Part shown: piece after piece, positions 33,940 through 43,558 of the stretch | Layout: each line of letters opens with the position of its first letter | Numbering within the stretch: the first letter of the stretch is position 1 | Assembly (NCBI RefSeq): GCF_001660705.2 | Contig: NZ_LYBV02000009.1 | Coordinates: 62,001 to 126,000, forward strand | Source of the DNA: Saccharicrinis aurantiacus | GTDB taxonomy: Bacteria; Bacteroidota; Bacteroidia; Bacteroidales; Marinilabiliaceae | DNA: 64,000 bases | Reading direction: 5' to 3' | Position numbers and translations under genes: made by a program | Notes under the pieces: generated by a model | Seen by the model: only the letters and a program-made list of their open reading frames with translations | Database searches by the model: none | Told to the model about the DNA's origin: nothing

Positions 33940-35256
33940 TTAAAATTTATAGCGCCAACTAATGGAAGGAACTATAGGAAAAAAACTACTCTGTTTGGCA
34001 TTAATGCTCATATCGTAGTTTTGGTCTCCTTTTTGGGTTTCAAAATAGATAAAGTATGGGTTGCTTCTGTTATATATGTTGATGATTGAAAAGTTAAGAA
34101 CTGATTCATGAAAAATGTTGGATTCAATGTAATAATTCATTGAAAGATCGAGTCTATGGTATGCCGGCATTCTGTAATTATTGATGCTTGAATAGTCATT
34201 TGCAATGTTTCCCATCATAAAGTATCTGCCCGTGGGTAATGTTGCCGTATTTCCGGTGGCATACATAAAAACAAGTCCGTAATCAAAACGTTTATTGGGT
34301 TTGTGAGTAAGTACAATATTCACATCGTGGCGGCGATCGTATTTGGCATTAAACCACTCTCCACTATTCATGTTTGGGAACTGCTGCTTCATTTGCCCCA
34401 AAGTATAACTGAGGGTAGCTCTTGTTTTTCCTCTATTCTTTTTAAATAAAAACTCGGCTCCATAACCAAGGCCTTTACCTATAAAGAAATTGTCTTCAAA
34501 ATGTAAACTCTCATCACCATTAATATTCGGGTTCAGTAATAGTTGATTTTCAATAGACTTTCCGTAAAATTCAATGCCAAACTCATATTTCGATTGCGCT
34601 AAATCCTTGAAAATACCAATTGTTGCCTGGTGCCCTTTTTCATGAGGAAGTCTTTCGGTAGCAGGCATCCAAACATCTGTAGGTAAGGGAATGGAAGCCA
34701 TGGAAGCCAAATGGATATTTTGTGCAGTGTAGGCGTGAGATGCTTTTATGGATGTCTGTTTGTTTATAAAATAGCTTAACGTGATTACCGAGTTAATATG
34801 ATTACTTTGTTCTTTTAATAAAGATGAGGAATTGTTGTCGATTAGTCCATAATGCTCATAACGTAAGCCAAAATAAGCATCCCATTTTTCCGATATTGAA
34901 TAATGATTGCTAAAATATATTTGAGTACTTAAATTATTATAATTATCAGTTTGAGAGATAGGTACACTTTGTATGTTGTACTTTATATCTTGTGGTGTAT
35001 ATTCTCCGTACTTTATTCTTGAACCAATGCGAAACAAATGTTTATAGGCTTGTTTGTAATAGTCGAATTTATGTTGTAGTTGATTTAGCCTTGTTTTAAA
35101 GTACATTAACTCATTATTCATTGTAGTTGAAAAATAGGAGTAGTACGATGTATAATCAAAACCAGTATTGAAGCCACTGGTATCTGATAATTTTCTGTTC
35201 CACAATAAGGATGCTCCAGCATTACTCCAATTCGAATCGCCATTGAGGTTTTGGCC
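33940..35256 (-). pseudogene. TonB-dependent receptor, C-terminal half only
   Basis: The open frame covers about 438 residues and begins right after an in-frame stop at 35257-35259 (GQNLNGDSNWSNAGASLLW...). Everything seen is outer-membrane beta-barrel: alternating aromatic strands such as 'YTSYYSYFSTTMNNELMYFK' and the C-terminal 'FFPIVPSISWRYKF'. The signal peptide, carboxypeptidase-like domain, plug and first half of the barrel are missing. No good start codon is available. Next to the frameshifted DUF4249 gene this looks like a decaying uptake locus. Confidence 0.82.
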
Positions 35257-35351
35257 TTAAGTACTTTCTTTAATTAAATTTATGTATTTAAACTGTATCT
35301 TATGTTTATTTTACATATACTTGTACTATTATTAACTTTTTTTTAAAAAAT

Positions 35352-36830
35352 ATGAATAGAATTAAATTTAGCCTACTACCCCTACTAATAGCACTTATGT
35401 GTTGTTATGTTGAAGGCCAGGAATTGAGAACACCAATAGAATTAAATGGTGAGTCGAATAAAGCAGGATATGTAGATTTCACTTGGAAAGACAATTCTGT
35501 AGGACATAATGGTTATGAAATCCAGCAAAGAAGACAATTGGTGGGATATAAGACGGTGGGTATATTAAGGCCGAATGCAAAATCGGTTAAATCTTTGAAA
35601 TGTACCGCAAAATCAACTAGAAATGTCGAAAAATTTAGAATTTTTAGTTTTATAGGTCCTAAGGTCAAGAAAAATACGTTTTCAAAACCAGATTGGAAAA
35701 AAAAATCTGGGAATAGATATTGTGATGTACAGATGGTATGGCCTAATTTGATAGTGCCGAAGTGTAACCTTAATAAAACAGTTGTTCAACAGGAAGATTA
35801 TGTAACATGTACATTTTCAATACAAAATATTGGAAATTATAGTTCTGAGAAATCTGAAATTTTCATTTATTTATCAAAGGGTTCTTATAATCATGAAGGT
35901 TGTGTTAAATTAAAGAGTATAAAGATTGATGCATTATCTCCTGGCCAAAGCTTTAGTAGTAGCACATCGTGTTATATTCCGTCAAACAGTTCCTTAGGGA
36001 ATTGTAATTTTGTACTGACAGTAAATAAGCTAAGTGCATCTACAAGTCCAAAATTTCCAGAACTTATGACTTCAGATAATATTGCTACACGCAGTATAAA
36101 TATTAAGAAGGCTCCACCAAAACCAAAGTGTGACCTGAATGTTCTTGATTTGAAACTTCCTTGGGCTGATATATCGGGTGATACGCCTAAAGTACCATCT
36201 GATGGGAATCAAAGAATAGAATTAGAATGTCAAAATTTAGGATCGGTTAATTCTCCAAAAACGTCTATTAACTTATTTTTAACTAAAAAGACTACGCCAG
36301 TTATTAGCGAACAACTTGGAACAATTGAGGTTCCAAGTTTAAGTAAAGGGCAGAAGAAGAAGTTTTACTTAGATTCAAATATTGGTAATTATTCGGGGGT
36401 CTATTATATCCTTGCATATGTGGATAAGAGTGTAGGATGGGATGGAAATATATCTGAAGAAGATGAAGATAATAATACGGTAAAATTAAAAATTTACATT
36501 GAGAACTCTGTGGTAGCTAGTTCATTGGAGCTAAAAGGGGCTTCTTTGGATGATTCAAAAAGCACTAGCATTAAGAGCAAGTCATTAAAAGGAGTTGAGA
36601 TTTACGTTGCGCCAAATCCTAATAGAGGAGTTTTTAAAATAATTGGATTGTCACGTGAATTTATGAGAGTAGATATATTTAACTTAGAAGGTTCAAAAGT
36701 ATTCACATATGACTTGTCAGAATATTATGATGATGAAATTGATGTTTCTTTTTTAAGTGATGGAGTATATATGATTAAAGTAATAGGCGAAGGCAAAGTC
36801 GTTAGTAAAAAATTTTTACTTAAGCATTAA
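35352..36830 (+). CDS. Secreted CARDB-like protein with T9SS sorting domain
   Basis: 492 residues. Signal peptide (to about residue 22), a fibronectin-III-like start ('GYVDFTWKDNSVGHNGYEIQQR'), two CARDB-like beta-sandwich repeats (about 125-250 and 260-385, each with 'NIGNYSS' or 'NLGSVNSP' plus 'S.GQ' motifs), and a C-terminal type IX secretion sorting domain ('VAPNPNRGVFKI...VDIFNLEGSKV...DGVYMIKVIGEGKVVSKKF'). It is probably exported to the cell surface or the medium. Binding partner unknown. Confidence 0.78.
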   Translation: MNRIKFSLLPLLIALMCCYVEGQELRTPIELNGESNKAGYVDFTWKDNSVGHNGYEIQQRRQLVGYKTVGILRPNAKSVKSLKCTAKSTRNVEKFRIFSFIGPKVKKNTFSKPDWKKKSGNRYCDVQMVWPNLIVPKCNLNKTVVQQEDYVTCTFSIQNIGNYSSEKSEIFIYLSKGSYNHEGCVKLKSIKIDALSPGQSFSSSTSCYIPSNSSLGNCNFVLTVNKLSASTSPKFPELMTSDNIATRSINIKKAPPKPKCDLNVLDLKLPWADISGDTPKVPSDGNQRIELECQNLGSVNSPKTSINLFLTKKTTPVISEQLGTIEVPSLSKGQKKKFYLDSNIGNYSGVYYILAYVDKSVGWDGNISEEDEDNNTVKLKIYIENSVVASSLELKGASLDDSKSTSIKSKSLKGVEIYVAPNPNRGVFKIIGLSREFMRVDIFNLEGSKVFTYDLSEYYDDEIDVSFLSDGVYMIKVIGEGKVVSKKFLLKH

Positions 36831-36923
36831 TTCTAACTACATATTACGTTGAAACTTTCCAACTTTGTATTTATACTGTTATGTAAATCTGAAGAGGTTT
36901 GTATTTATGAGAGATTATATAAC

Positions 36924-36954
36924 GAGGGTGTCCAATAATGGGCACCCTCTTTTT
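36924..36954 (+). terminator. Intrinsic terminator after the T9SS cargo gene
   Basis: GAGGGTG-TCC pairs with GG-CACCCTC around AATAAT and is followed by five T. It lies about 93 bases after the stop codon. Confidence 0.85.
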
Positions 36955-37129
36955 GTCTGACGTAAAACACTATTAGTTACTCTTTAGCAATTTCAGTAAC
37001 GTATACTTGTGCCGTAATATGGACCATACTAAGTAAAAGCATTCATTATATGTGTCTTTGAGGTAAGCCGTTTCTCAAGTAATGTTGTATTAATAATTAA
37101 AGGAGCTTATCAATAAACTATTTACATAA

Positions 37130-37540
37130 GTTGTATTAATGTTAGTTGAGTTGGGTTATTTAAGTTTGGATGTGCAAAATATCGATGTGACAATAATAGA
37201 ACGTGCAGCTAATCGTTACTTTTTTGTTTGGGTAAATTGATAGAACGCTACAAGTCAAAGTTCGAAATCAAGATTAAGAATATCCTTGTCCAAATAAACG
37301 TAGGTATTCGGGAAGATAATAAACCGTCAGAAGGAGTTATTGAGTTTATAAACTCGCATACCGTGTAGGGAAAACAGCTGTCTGAATCAACAGAACAAGG
37401 CGTAGACAAAGGAAAATAAAAATCAATGAAGAGCGCTAGTGCCACAACACCTTTACAAATTAGAAGAGTACGAACAAAAGCTAGAAGATATCGAAGAAAG
37501 CCGTAACTTAAGTTCTAAAACGGAAACAAGAAAAACAATA
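37130..37540 (+). pseudogene. IS1182-family transposase relic
   Basis: One frame reads VVLMLVELGYLSLDVQNID then VTIIERAANRYFFVWV, close to the 'LVELGYLSLDVQYIDGTKIEA.ANRYTFVW' core of IS1182-type transposases. After a frameshift it continues LIERYKSKFEIKIKN..., hits a stop (near 37369) and, in a third frame, LYKLEEYEQKLEDIEESRN with LSSKT recalls the family's 'ERNSYSKTDPDATF' region. N- and C-terminal parts are gone and no terminal inverted repeats were found. The fragment lies in the 790-base gap before the NhaC gene, which otherwise shows only the terminator at 36924. Confidence 0.82.
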
Positions 37541-37622
37541 ATAATACATAGTGACTGAACGATATAAGAATAGCTTCTATCTTTTTATTAGCTTTGTGTT
37601 TATAAATTATAAAGATTATATA

Positions 37623-38933
37623 ATGGATCAAACAAAACTATTAAAAAGGAAGTGGCTAGCACTTCTTCCCATTGTAATATTCCTACTTCTATATCTAGTT
37701 TCCTCCATTGTATCTGGCGATTTTTATAAAATGCCAGTAACCGTATCCTTCTTTGTAGCCTCGCTAATTGCATTGGCCATGAATAGGAAGAGAGTTTTCT
37801 CAGATAGGGTTGAAACTTACCTTAAAGGAATGGGCGATTCTGGTATTATGATGATGTGTTTAATTTTCATATTAGCAGGAGTGTTTGCCACATTAGCAAA
37901 AAATATGGGGGCGGTATCCGCTACTGTGAATCTTGGCATTACTTATTTACCACCTAATATTTTGGTAGCAGGCTTATTTCTTATCGGATGTTTTATATCC
38001 CTTTCAGTAGGTACCTCATTGGGGACAGTTGTGGCTTTAACGCCTGTTGGAATGGAGATTGCCGATCAAACAGGAGTTAGTTTAGGTTTAACCCTTGGAG
38101 CCGTTTTAGGAGGTGCCATGTTTGGCGATAATTTATCGTTTATATCGGATACCACTATTGCGGCAGCACGCACACAAGGGGCCAAAATGAAAGATAAATT
38201 CAGGGTCAACTTCTTTATTGTACTCCCGGCAGCAGTAATCACTTTTTTATTGTATTTGTTTTTAACTAAAGGTACCCCTATTGATGTGGCTAGTAAAGAA
38301 ATTGAGTATCAATATCTGAAAATTGTCCCATACTTATTTGTTTTGATAGCCGCTTTGGCAGGAATGAATGTTTTTATAGTATTAGTTATTGGCTCAATTT
38401 TATCCGCAATAATCGGATTTGGTATTGGTGCGTTCGACTTTTGGGGTATTGTAAATAGCATAGGCGATGGTATTGATGGTATGAGCGAGATCATCATTAT
38501 TTCCATTTTAGTTGGAGGTATGGTTGCCTTAATACGCTACAATGGTGGTATTGATTGGATTATTAAAATAATATCGCGCAATACCAAAGGACGCAGAAGT
38601 GCAGAGTTTAGCATTGCAGCCTTAACTTCTGTTGTGAACGTATTTACAGCTAACAATACAATTACCATACTCATTGTAGGACCAATAGCTAAGGATATTG
38701 CGCAAAAATTTGGAATCAAGCCAAGAAGAGCTGCGAGTATCCTTGATACATTCTCCTGTTTTATGCAAGGTTTATTACCTTATGGAGCACAAATTCTTGC
38801 CATTATAGGATTAACACATGAGCTTGTTTCTCCATTTGAAATAATGAACTATTTATTTTATCCCTATTTGATGGGTATATCATCAATCTTAGCCATTACT
38901 TTTGGCTTACCAAAATTAAAAGAAGAACAATAA
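37623..38933 (+). CDS. NhaC-family Na+/H+ antiporter
   Basis: 436 residues from the ATG at 37623; a GTG 72 bases upstream (37551) gives an extension without family similarity that runs into the transposase relic. About 11-12 transmembrane helices with conserved 'GTSLGTVVALTPVG', 'LGAVLGGAMFGDNLSFISDTTIAAA' and 'TSVVNVFTANNTITI' segments. The family exchanges Na+ and H+ (some members organic acids) across the inner membrane. Its stop codon overlaps the next start (TAATG). Confidence 0.85.
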   Translation: MDQTKLLKRKWLALLPIVIFLLLYLVSSIVSGDFYKMPVTVSFFVASLIALAMNRKRVFSDRVETYLKGMGDSGIMMMCLIFILAGVFATLAKNMGAVSATVNLGITYLPPNILVAGLFLIGCFISLSVGTSLGTVVALTPVGMEIADQTGVSLGLTLGAVLGGAMFGDNLSFISDTTIAAARTQGAKMKDKFRVNFFIVLPAAVITFLLYLFLTKGTPIDVASKEIEYQYLKIVPYLFVLIAALAGMNVFIVLVIGSILSAIIGFGIGAFDFWGIVNSIGDGIDGMSEIIIISILVGGMVALIRYNGGIDWIIKIISRNTKGRRSAEFSIAALTSVVNVFTANNTITILIVGPIAKDIAQKFGIKPRRAASILDTFSCFMQGLLPYGAQILAIIGLTHELVSPFEIMNYLFYPYLMGISSILAITFGLPKLKEEQ

Positions 38934-39118
38934 TGGAGAAGAAATGTGCCAATTGTGGAACTCAGTTTACGTGTAGAGAAGATAGCATTATTCAATGCCA
39001 TTGTGCGACTGTTAAATTAAATGATTCGGCTAGAGATTATTTAAAAACTAAATTTACAGGATGCTTGTGCCACAAGTGTTTACTCGAAGTTAAGCAACGT
39101 TTTGTAATCAATAAATAA
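38933..39118 (+). CDS. Small cysteine-rich protein (CWC type)
   Basis: 61 residues with Cys pairs in 'KKCANCGTQFTC', 'IIQCHC' and 'GCLCHKCL', arranged for zinc or Fe-S binding. It resembles the small cysteine-rich CWC family. Its ATG overlaps the stop codon of the NhaC gene by one base, so the two are translated together. Function unknown. Confidence 0.7.
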   Translation: MEKKCANCGTQFTCREDSIIQCHCATVKLNDSARDYLKTKFTGCLCHKCLLEVKQRFVINK

Positions 39119-39149
39119 ACACTAACTATTAATTAATATAAATATTAAA

Positions 39150-39596
39150 ATGAGAAAACTATTACTTACGTTTAGTCTTGCAGTATTATTTATAACTGCT
39201 ACTCAGGCACAAACAAATGATGCCTATTCTAAGGAATTGAAAAAAATGTTTGAATTATCAGGATCAGAAGAGACTTATAAGGCAGTAATTACTCAAATGA
39301 TGGGAATGATCAAGATGCAATATTCTCAAGTTCCAGCCGCAGTAATGAATGAATTAGAGAAAGAATTCTTAAATACTTCGATGTCTGATTTAGCTGTAGA
39401 GTTAACGCCTGTATATAAAAAACATTTAAGCTTAGAAGATTTAAAAGGCTTAATAGTTTTTTATGAAACACCACTAGGTAAGAAATATGCAAAGAAAACC
39501 CCAGCAATTATGCAAGAATCAATGGCAGTTGGACAAAAGTGGGGGATGAGTATAGGAACTAAGTTTGCTGAAACTTTAAAGGCAAAGGGATATTAA
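39150..39596 (+). CDS. Exported DUF2059 protein
   Basis: 148 residues with a signal peptide (to about residue 20, ...FITATQAQT). The rest is helical: 'KKMFELSGSEETYKAVITQMMGMI' and 'LAVELTPVYKKHLSLEDLKGLIVFYETPLGKKYAKKTPAIM', which is the DUF2059 core. Probably periplasmic; role unknown. Confidence 0.85.
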   Translation: MRKLLLTFSLAVLFITATQAQTNDAYSKELKKMFELSGSEETYKAVITQMMGMIKMQYSQVPAAVMNELEKEFLNTSMSDLAVELTPVYKKHLSLEDLKGLIVFYETPLGKKYAKKTPAIMQESMAVGQKWGMSIGTKFAETLKAKGY

Positions 39597-39617
39597 ATAA
39601 AGTATTACTTAATTATG

Positions 39618-39654
39618 ATGAGGGTGTGATATGAAAATATCAACCCTTATCCTG
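39618..39654. terminator. Hairpin between convergent DUF2059 and fur-family genes
   Basis: GAGGGTGTGATAT pairs with ATATCAACCCTT around GAAA with one bulged G. It overlaps the end of the fur-family gene (stop near 39640). The T-runs are poor on both sides. Confidence 0.45.
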
Positions 39655-40092
39655 ACATTCTTTACAAACCCCGTATATATACAATGATTGGTGCGTTACT
39701 TTAAAGTTCATTGTATCCTGAGCATTGTTTAAAACAACTTGAATTCCAGGATCACAGAATTCAATAACCTTACCACATGTAGTGCAAATCAAGTGGTCAT
39801 GCTGTTTTGATTCAAAAGCTTTTTCAAACTGAGCAATATTTTTACCGAATTGGTGTTTAATAACAAGCTTACACTCCAGTAATAAATCTATAGTGTTATA
39901 TAAGGTAGCTCTACTTACTCTATAATTTTTATTTTTCATAAAAATATAAAGTGACTCGATATCGAAATGACCTTCGCGAGAATATATTTCCTCTAATATC
40001 GCAAAACGTTCTGGTGTTTTTCGATGCCCATTATTCTGCAAAAATTCAGTAAAGATTTGCTTAACCACTTCCTTGGTCTTTACCTTATCCAT
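39640..40092 (-). CDS. Fur-family transcriptional regulator
   Basis: 150 residues. N-terminal winged helix ('[29 protein letters not shown]', '[20 protein letters not shown]'), then the metal-binding dimerisation domain with '[17 protein letters not shown]' and a C-terminal CxxC in '[10 protein letters not shown]', together the four-Cys structural zinc site. It could be Fur, PerR or Zur; the sequence alone does not decide. It is transcribed alone on the minus strand. Confidence 0.88.
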   Translation of the reverse strand: MDKVKTKEVVKQIFTEFLQNNGHRKTPERFAILEEIYSREGHFDIESLYIFMKNKNYRVSRATLYNTIDLLLECKLVIKHQFGKNIAQFEKAFESKQHDHLICTTCGKVIEFCDPGIQVVLNNAQDTMNFKVTHQSLYIYGVCKECQDKG

Positions 40093-40201
40093 AACTAATC
40101 TAATTAAAAAGAACGGGCTAAAGATATATATTTTATGTAGATTAAAAAACGATTGTTTAGACTAAATTAAGATAAGGATTGTTAATGAATTGATTAAAAA
40201 C

Positions 40202-40233
40202 AAAAAGGCCGAATCAACTGATTCGGCCTTTTT
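40202..40233. terminator. Bidirectional terminator between biotin carrier and fur-family genes
   Basis: AAAAAGGCCGAATC and GATTCGGCCTTTTT form a perfect 14-bp stem around AACT. On the minus strand it follows the stop codon of the biotin carrier gene by about 15 bases and ends with a U-run. Confidence 0.88.
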
Positions 40234-40248
40234 GTTTGTTTATTATGT

Positions 40249-40569
40249 CTACTCTTCCAGTAGTATCATTAGTTCATTCTTAGGGACTCTATCTCCCTCT
40301 TTAATGTGAATCTCTTTTACTTTGGCATCAAATGGCATAGTAATTTGATTTAACATCTTCATTGCTTGAAGTACAAGTACGTTATCTCCTTCTTTTAATA
40401 CCTGTCCTACTTCTACCTGAATATCAATAATGGTTCCAGGGATGTAAGAACGTATTTCTAAAGGATTGGGTTCTTTCCAAGCTTGTCTGTTTGCAAATTT
40501 CTTTGTCAACTTGGTTTGATACTCCAAACTTTGTACTCGAAAGCCTACTAGGTCTTTATCTTTACTCAT
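40249..40569 (-). CDS. Biotin carboxyl carrier protein of an acyl-CoA carboxylase/decarboxylase
   Basis: 106 residues. The C-terminal biotinyl domain carries the target lysine (Lys71) in VLQAMKMLNQI. A ~35-residue N-terminal region precedes it, shorter than in fused BCCP proteins. It lies 11 bases after the carboxyltransferase gene and should carry CO2 between active sites. No biotin carboxylase gene is adjacent. Confidence 0.88.
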   Translation of the reverse strand: MSKDKDLVGFRVQSLEYQTKLTKKFANRQAWKEPNPLEIRSYIPGTIIDIQVEVGQVLKEGDNVLVLQAMKMLNQITMPFDAKVKEIHIKEGDRVPKNELMILLEE

Positions 40570-40580
40570 TATCCAATGAT

Positions 40581-42125
40581 TTAAAATGGAGGAATACCGT
40601 GTTTCTTCTCTGGATGATGTACATCTTTTCCTACTGAAACTTCTAATGCATGTAATAAAATATTACGTGTATCATTAGGTTCAATAACAGAGTCAATGTA
40701 ACCTTTTGCAGCAGCAACATACGGATTAGCAAATTTCTCTTTGTACTCTTGTACTTTAAGTTTGCGCATTTCATCCGGATCATCAGCACCATCAATCTCT
40801 TTCTTAAAGATGATGTTAGCAGCTCCTTCTGGTCCCATAACAGCAATTTCAGCAGTTGGCCAAGCAAACATAAAGTCAGCACCTAAGTGACGAGAGTTCA
40901 TGGCAATATAACCCCCACCATAAGCTTTACGTAAGATTACTGTAATTTTTGGTACAGTAGCTTCTGAATAAGCGTAAAGAACTTTCGCACCATGACGAAT
41001 TACACCAGCATGTTCTTGGTCTACACCTGGTAGGTAACCTGGCATATCCTCTAAAGTTACGATTGGAATATTAAACGAATCACAGTAACGGATAAAACGA
41101 GCTGCTTTATCAGAACTATCACAATCTAATACACCCGCAAGAACAAGAGGTTGATTAGCAACAAAACCAATTGTTTGACCATTTAAACGACCAAAACCGA
41201 TGACGATATTTGCTGCAAATAATTCTTGAATTTCGAAGAAATCACCTTCATCAACAATGCTCCTAATAACATCACGAACATCATAAGGCTGACGTGGATC
41301 AGATGGAATCAAATCTTCGATATTTCCTTTAAAGGTAGGTGCCTTAGGAGGAAACTCTTTTGCTTTCTTATTATTATTCCAAGGAATAAACGTAATTAGC
41401 TTTTTAATTTGATCGAAACATTCTTGCTCACTTTCTGCAAAGAAATGTGCATTTCCTGTAATTTCAGCATGTACGCGTGCACCACCTAGCTCTTCCATAG
41501 AGATCTCTTCTCCAAGAACAGTTTTGATTACACCTGGGCCTGTAATAAACATTTTTGAAATGTTATCAACCACAAATACAAAATCAGTTAACGCAGGAGA
41601 ATATACTGCACCACCAGCACAAGGTCCTAAGATTACTGAAATTTGAGGAATTACACCAGAAGCGATAGTGTTTCTATAGAATATTTCTCCGTATCCTGCC
41701 AAAGAGTTCACTCCTTCTTGGATACGTGCACCACCAGAATCGTTAATACCGATCAAAGGTACGCGCATTTTTAAAGCATGATCCATGATTTTAGTGATCT
41801 TACGTGCGTGCATAAGACCTAAAGACCCACCAGCTACAGTAAAATCCTGCGCGAAGATACATATTGGAGCACCATAAATAGTACCTGTTCCAATAATAAC
41901 TCCATCTCCATGCAGTTGTTTTTTATCCATTCCAAAGTCTTTAGCTTCATGCTCAACAAAAAGATCATACTCTGTAAATGAATTTTGATCGAGAAGGGCG
42001 AGAATACGCTCACGGGCAGTCATTTTACCCATTGCCACTTGTTTCTCTATGGCTTTTTCGCCACCTCCCATTTCCACTTGTTCCTTTCTTTTGCGAAGAT
42101 CAAGAATGTGTTTTTTTAATGACAT
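40581..42125 (-). CDS. Acyl-CoA carboxyltransferase (propionyl-CoA carboxylase beta / methylmalonyl-CoA decarboxylase alpha type)
   Basis: 514 residues, normal length. Two crotonase-type halves: N-terminal with 'GTIYGAPICIFAQDFTVAGGSLG' and 'SGGARIQEGVNSLAGYGEIF', C-terminal with 'VALEDMPGYLPG'-like LEDMPGYLPGVDQEHAGVIRHG and 'AYGGGYIAMNSRHLGAD'. It transfers the carboxyl group between biotin and an acyl-CoA. With only a biotin carrier beside it, both propionyl-CoA carboxylation and Na+-linked methylmalonyl-CoA decarboxylation (part of propionate formation) are possible; the latter would suit a fermenter. Confidence 0.9.
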   Translation of the reverse strand: MSLKKHILDLRKRKEQVEMGGGEKAIEKQVAMGKMTARERILALLDQNSFTEYDLFVEHEAKDFGMDKKQLHGDGVIIGTGTIYGAPICIFAQDFTVAGGSLGLMHARKITKIMDHALKMRVPLIGINDSGGARIQEGVNSLAGYGEIFYRNTIASGVIPQISVILGPCAGGAVYSPALTDFVFVVDNISKMFITGPGVIKTVLGEEISMEELGGARVHAEITGNAHFFAESEQECFDQIKKLITFIPWNNNKKAKEFPPKAPTFKGNIEDLIPSDPRQPYDVRDVIRSIVDEGDFFEIQELFAANIVIGFGRLNGQTIGFVANQPLVLAGVLDCDSSDKAARFIRYCDSFNIPIVTLEDMPGYLPGVDQEHAGVIRHGAKVLYAYSEATVPKITVILRKAYGGGYIAMNSRHLGADFMFAWPTAEIAVMGPEGAANIIFKKEIDGADDPDEMRKLKVQEYKEKFANPYVAAAKGYIDSVIEPNDTRNILLHALEVSVGKDVHHPEKKHGIPPF

Positions 42126-42410
42126 AATTAAATAATTTCATTTAACTTCATACATATCAGTACATTAATACAATGTAGCCTCATGTAAATTTAAGGGTGC
42201 ATAATTACTAAAATTATTCTGCACAAAACTGATAAATTAAGATATTTTTACACTCCAATCAAGTAACTAACATACAATCACTTATTGAGAGGGACTTTTC
42301 AATTCTTTTTTATAATGATTCTAGATAAGAATTTGAGAAACATTAATTGTAATGAATATATATTCATATTAAAAGCCTTAAATAATTAGGTAATCAATAA
42401 TCATATATAA
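42126..42410. other. Gap between acyl-CoA carboxyltransferase and LptF/G genes
   Basis: About 285 AT-rich bases. I see no open frame, tRNA or hairpin with a T-run; it should contain the promoter of the carboxyltransferase operon. Confidence 0.5.
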
Positions 42411-43502
42411 TTATTTAGGTGCTTTTTGGTATAAATATACACCGATTAAAGAGAATACGATATTTGGTATCCATACAGCTAAAAGTGGGTTCATACTACC
42501 ATTAACAGCAAATGTTGTGGATATGGTCATAAATAAGATGTATGTAAAGCTTAAAGCGAGTCCAACTCCAATATGGAGCCCCATTCCTCCTCTAACTTTA
42601 CGCGATGCTAAGGAAACACCAATTAGGCTTAATATAAATGCAGAAAAAGGATTAGCCCACCTTTTATAATATTCAATCTTAAATGGCTGAATGGCTCCAA
42701 CACCTTTTTTAGTCTGTGCATCAATATATTCTATTAGTTCGCTATTATTCATGGTTTCATGCCAATTGTGCTCTTCAGTAAAGTCTTTTGGCGTCATATT
42801 AAATACGGTATCTAATTTTGAACCTTCAATAATTTCGATAGTATGATCATCAGAGAAGTTTTGAATTACGTAGTCAGAAATTGTCCAATTATCAGCTTCC
42901 TCATTAAATACAATTGACTGAGCAGATAACTTAGATTTTAAAGTTTTACCTTCAAAACGTTCTGACCCAAAGTAAGTTCCTCTGTTTCTTAATGCATAAT
43001 AGCGCCCCATGTATACAAATAAACCAGGTTCAAGTTGTAAGTGAATATCTTGTAAACCTCTGTCTTTTTGTTTTTTAATATATACTGTTTCAAAAGCCAG
43101 ACGAGTTTTGTTTGCTGGAGGAATCACATAAGCACCTAACCAAAAGGAGAATACGGCTATTACCAATGAGCCCACTAAGTAAGGGAACATCAGTCGTTTA
43201 AAACTTACACCGCTTGATAGAATGGCAATAATCTCTGTTTGATAAGCCATTTTAGAGGTGAAAAATATTACGGCAATAAACACAAATAGAGGCGTAAATA
43301 GATTGGCAAAGTATGGAATGAAGTTGGCGTAATAGTCAACAACAATCGCATTTAAAGGAGCTCCTTTTTCAATAAAATCATCAATCTTCTCGGTGATATC
43401 AAAAACAACGGCAATACTTACTATTAGTAAAATTGCGAAAAAATAGGTTCCTAAAAACTTAAATATGATATATCTATCTAACTTTTGCAGTATTCCTCTC
43501 AT
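42411..43502 (-). CDS. LptF/LptG family permease
   Basis: 363 residues. Three N-terminal membrane helices, the first after 'LDRYIIFKFLGTYFFAI', a periplasmic beta-rich domain (about 120-270) and three C-terminal helices ('NPFSAFILSLIGVSLAS..RGGMGLHIGVGLALSF'). These permeases pull lipopolysaccharide out of the inner membrane with LptB. The gene follows tgt on the same strand with a 56-base gap, a frequent pairing in Bacteroidota. Confidence 0.88.
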   Translation of the reverse strand: MRGILQKLDRYIIFKFLGTYFFAILLIVSIAVVFDITEKIDDFIEKGAPLNAIVVDYYANFIPYFANLFTPLFVFIAVIFFTSKMAYQTEIIAILSSGVSFKRLMFPYLVGSLVIAVFSFWLGAYVIPPANKTRLAFETVYIKKQKDRGLQDIHLQLEPGLFVYMGRYYALRNRGTYFGSERFEGKTLKSKLSAQSIVFNEEADNWTISDYVIQNFSDDHTIEIIEGSKLDTVFNMTPKDFTEEHNWHETMNNSELIEYIDAQTKKGVGAIQPFKIEYYKRWANPFSAFILSLIGVSLASRKVRGGMGLHIGVGLALSFTYILFMTISTTFAVNGSMNPLLAVWIPNIVFSLIGVYLYQKAPK

Positions 43503-43558
43503 AGGTGCTTTACCTTATTATAATAATAAACTGTACTTTGGTTAAGTAATATACTACG

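Noticed and set aside
37551-37622. GTG start 72 bases upstream for the NhaC-family antiporter
   Set aside because: The extra residues overlap the transposase relic zone and carry no family feature; the ATG at 37623 directly precedes the conserved sequence.
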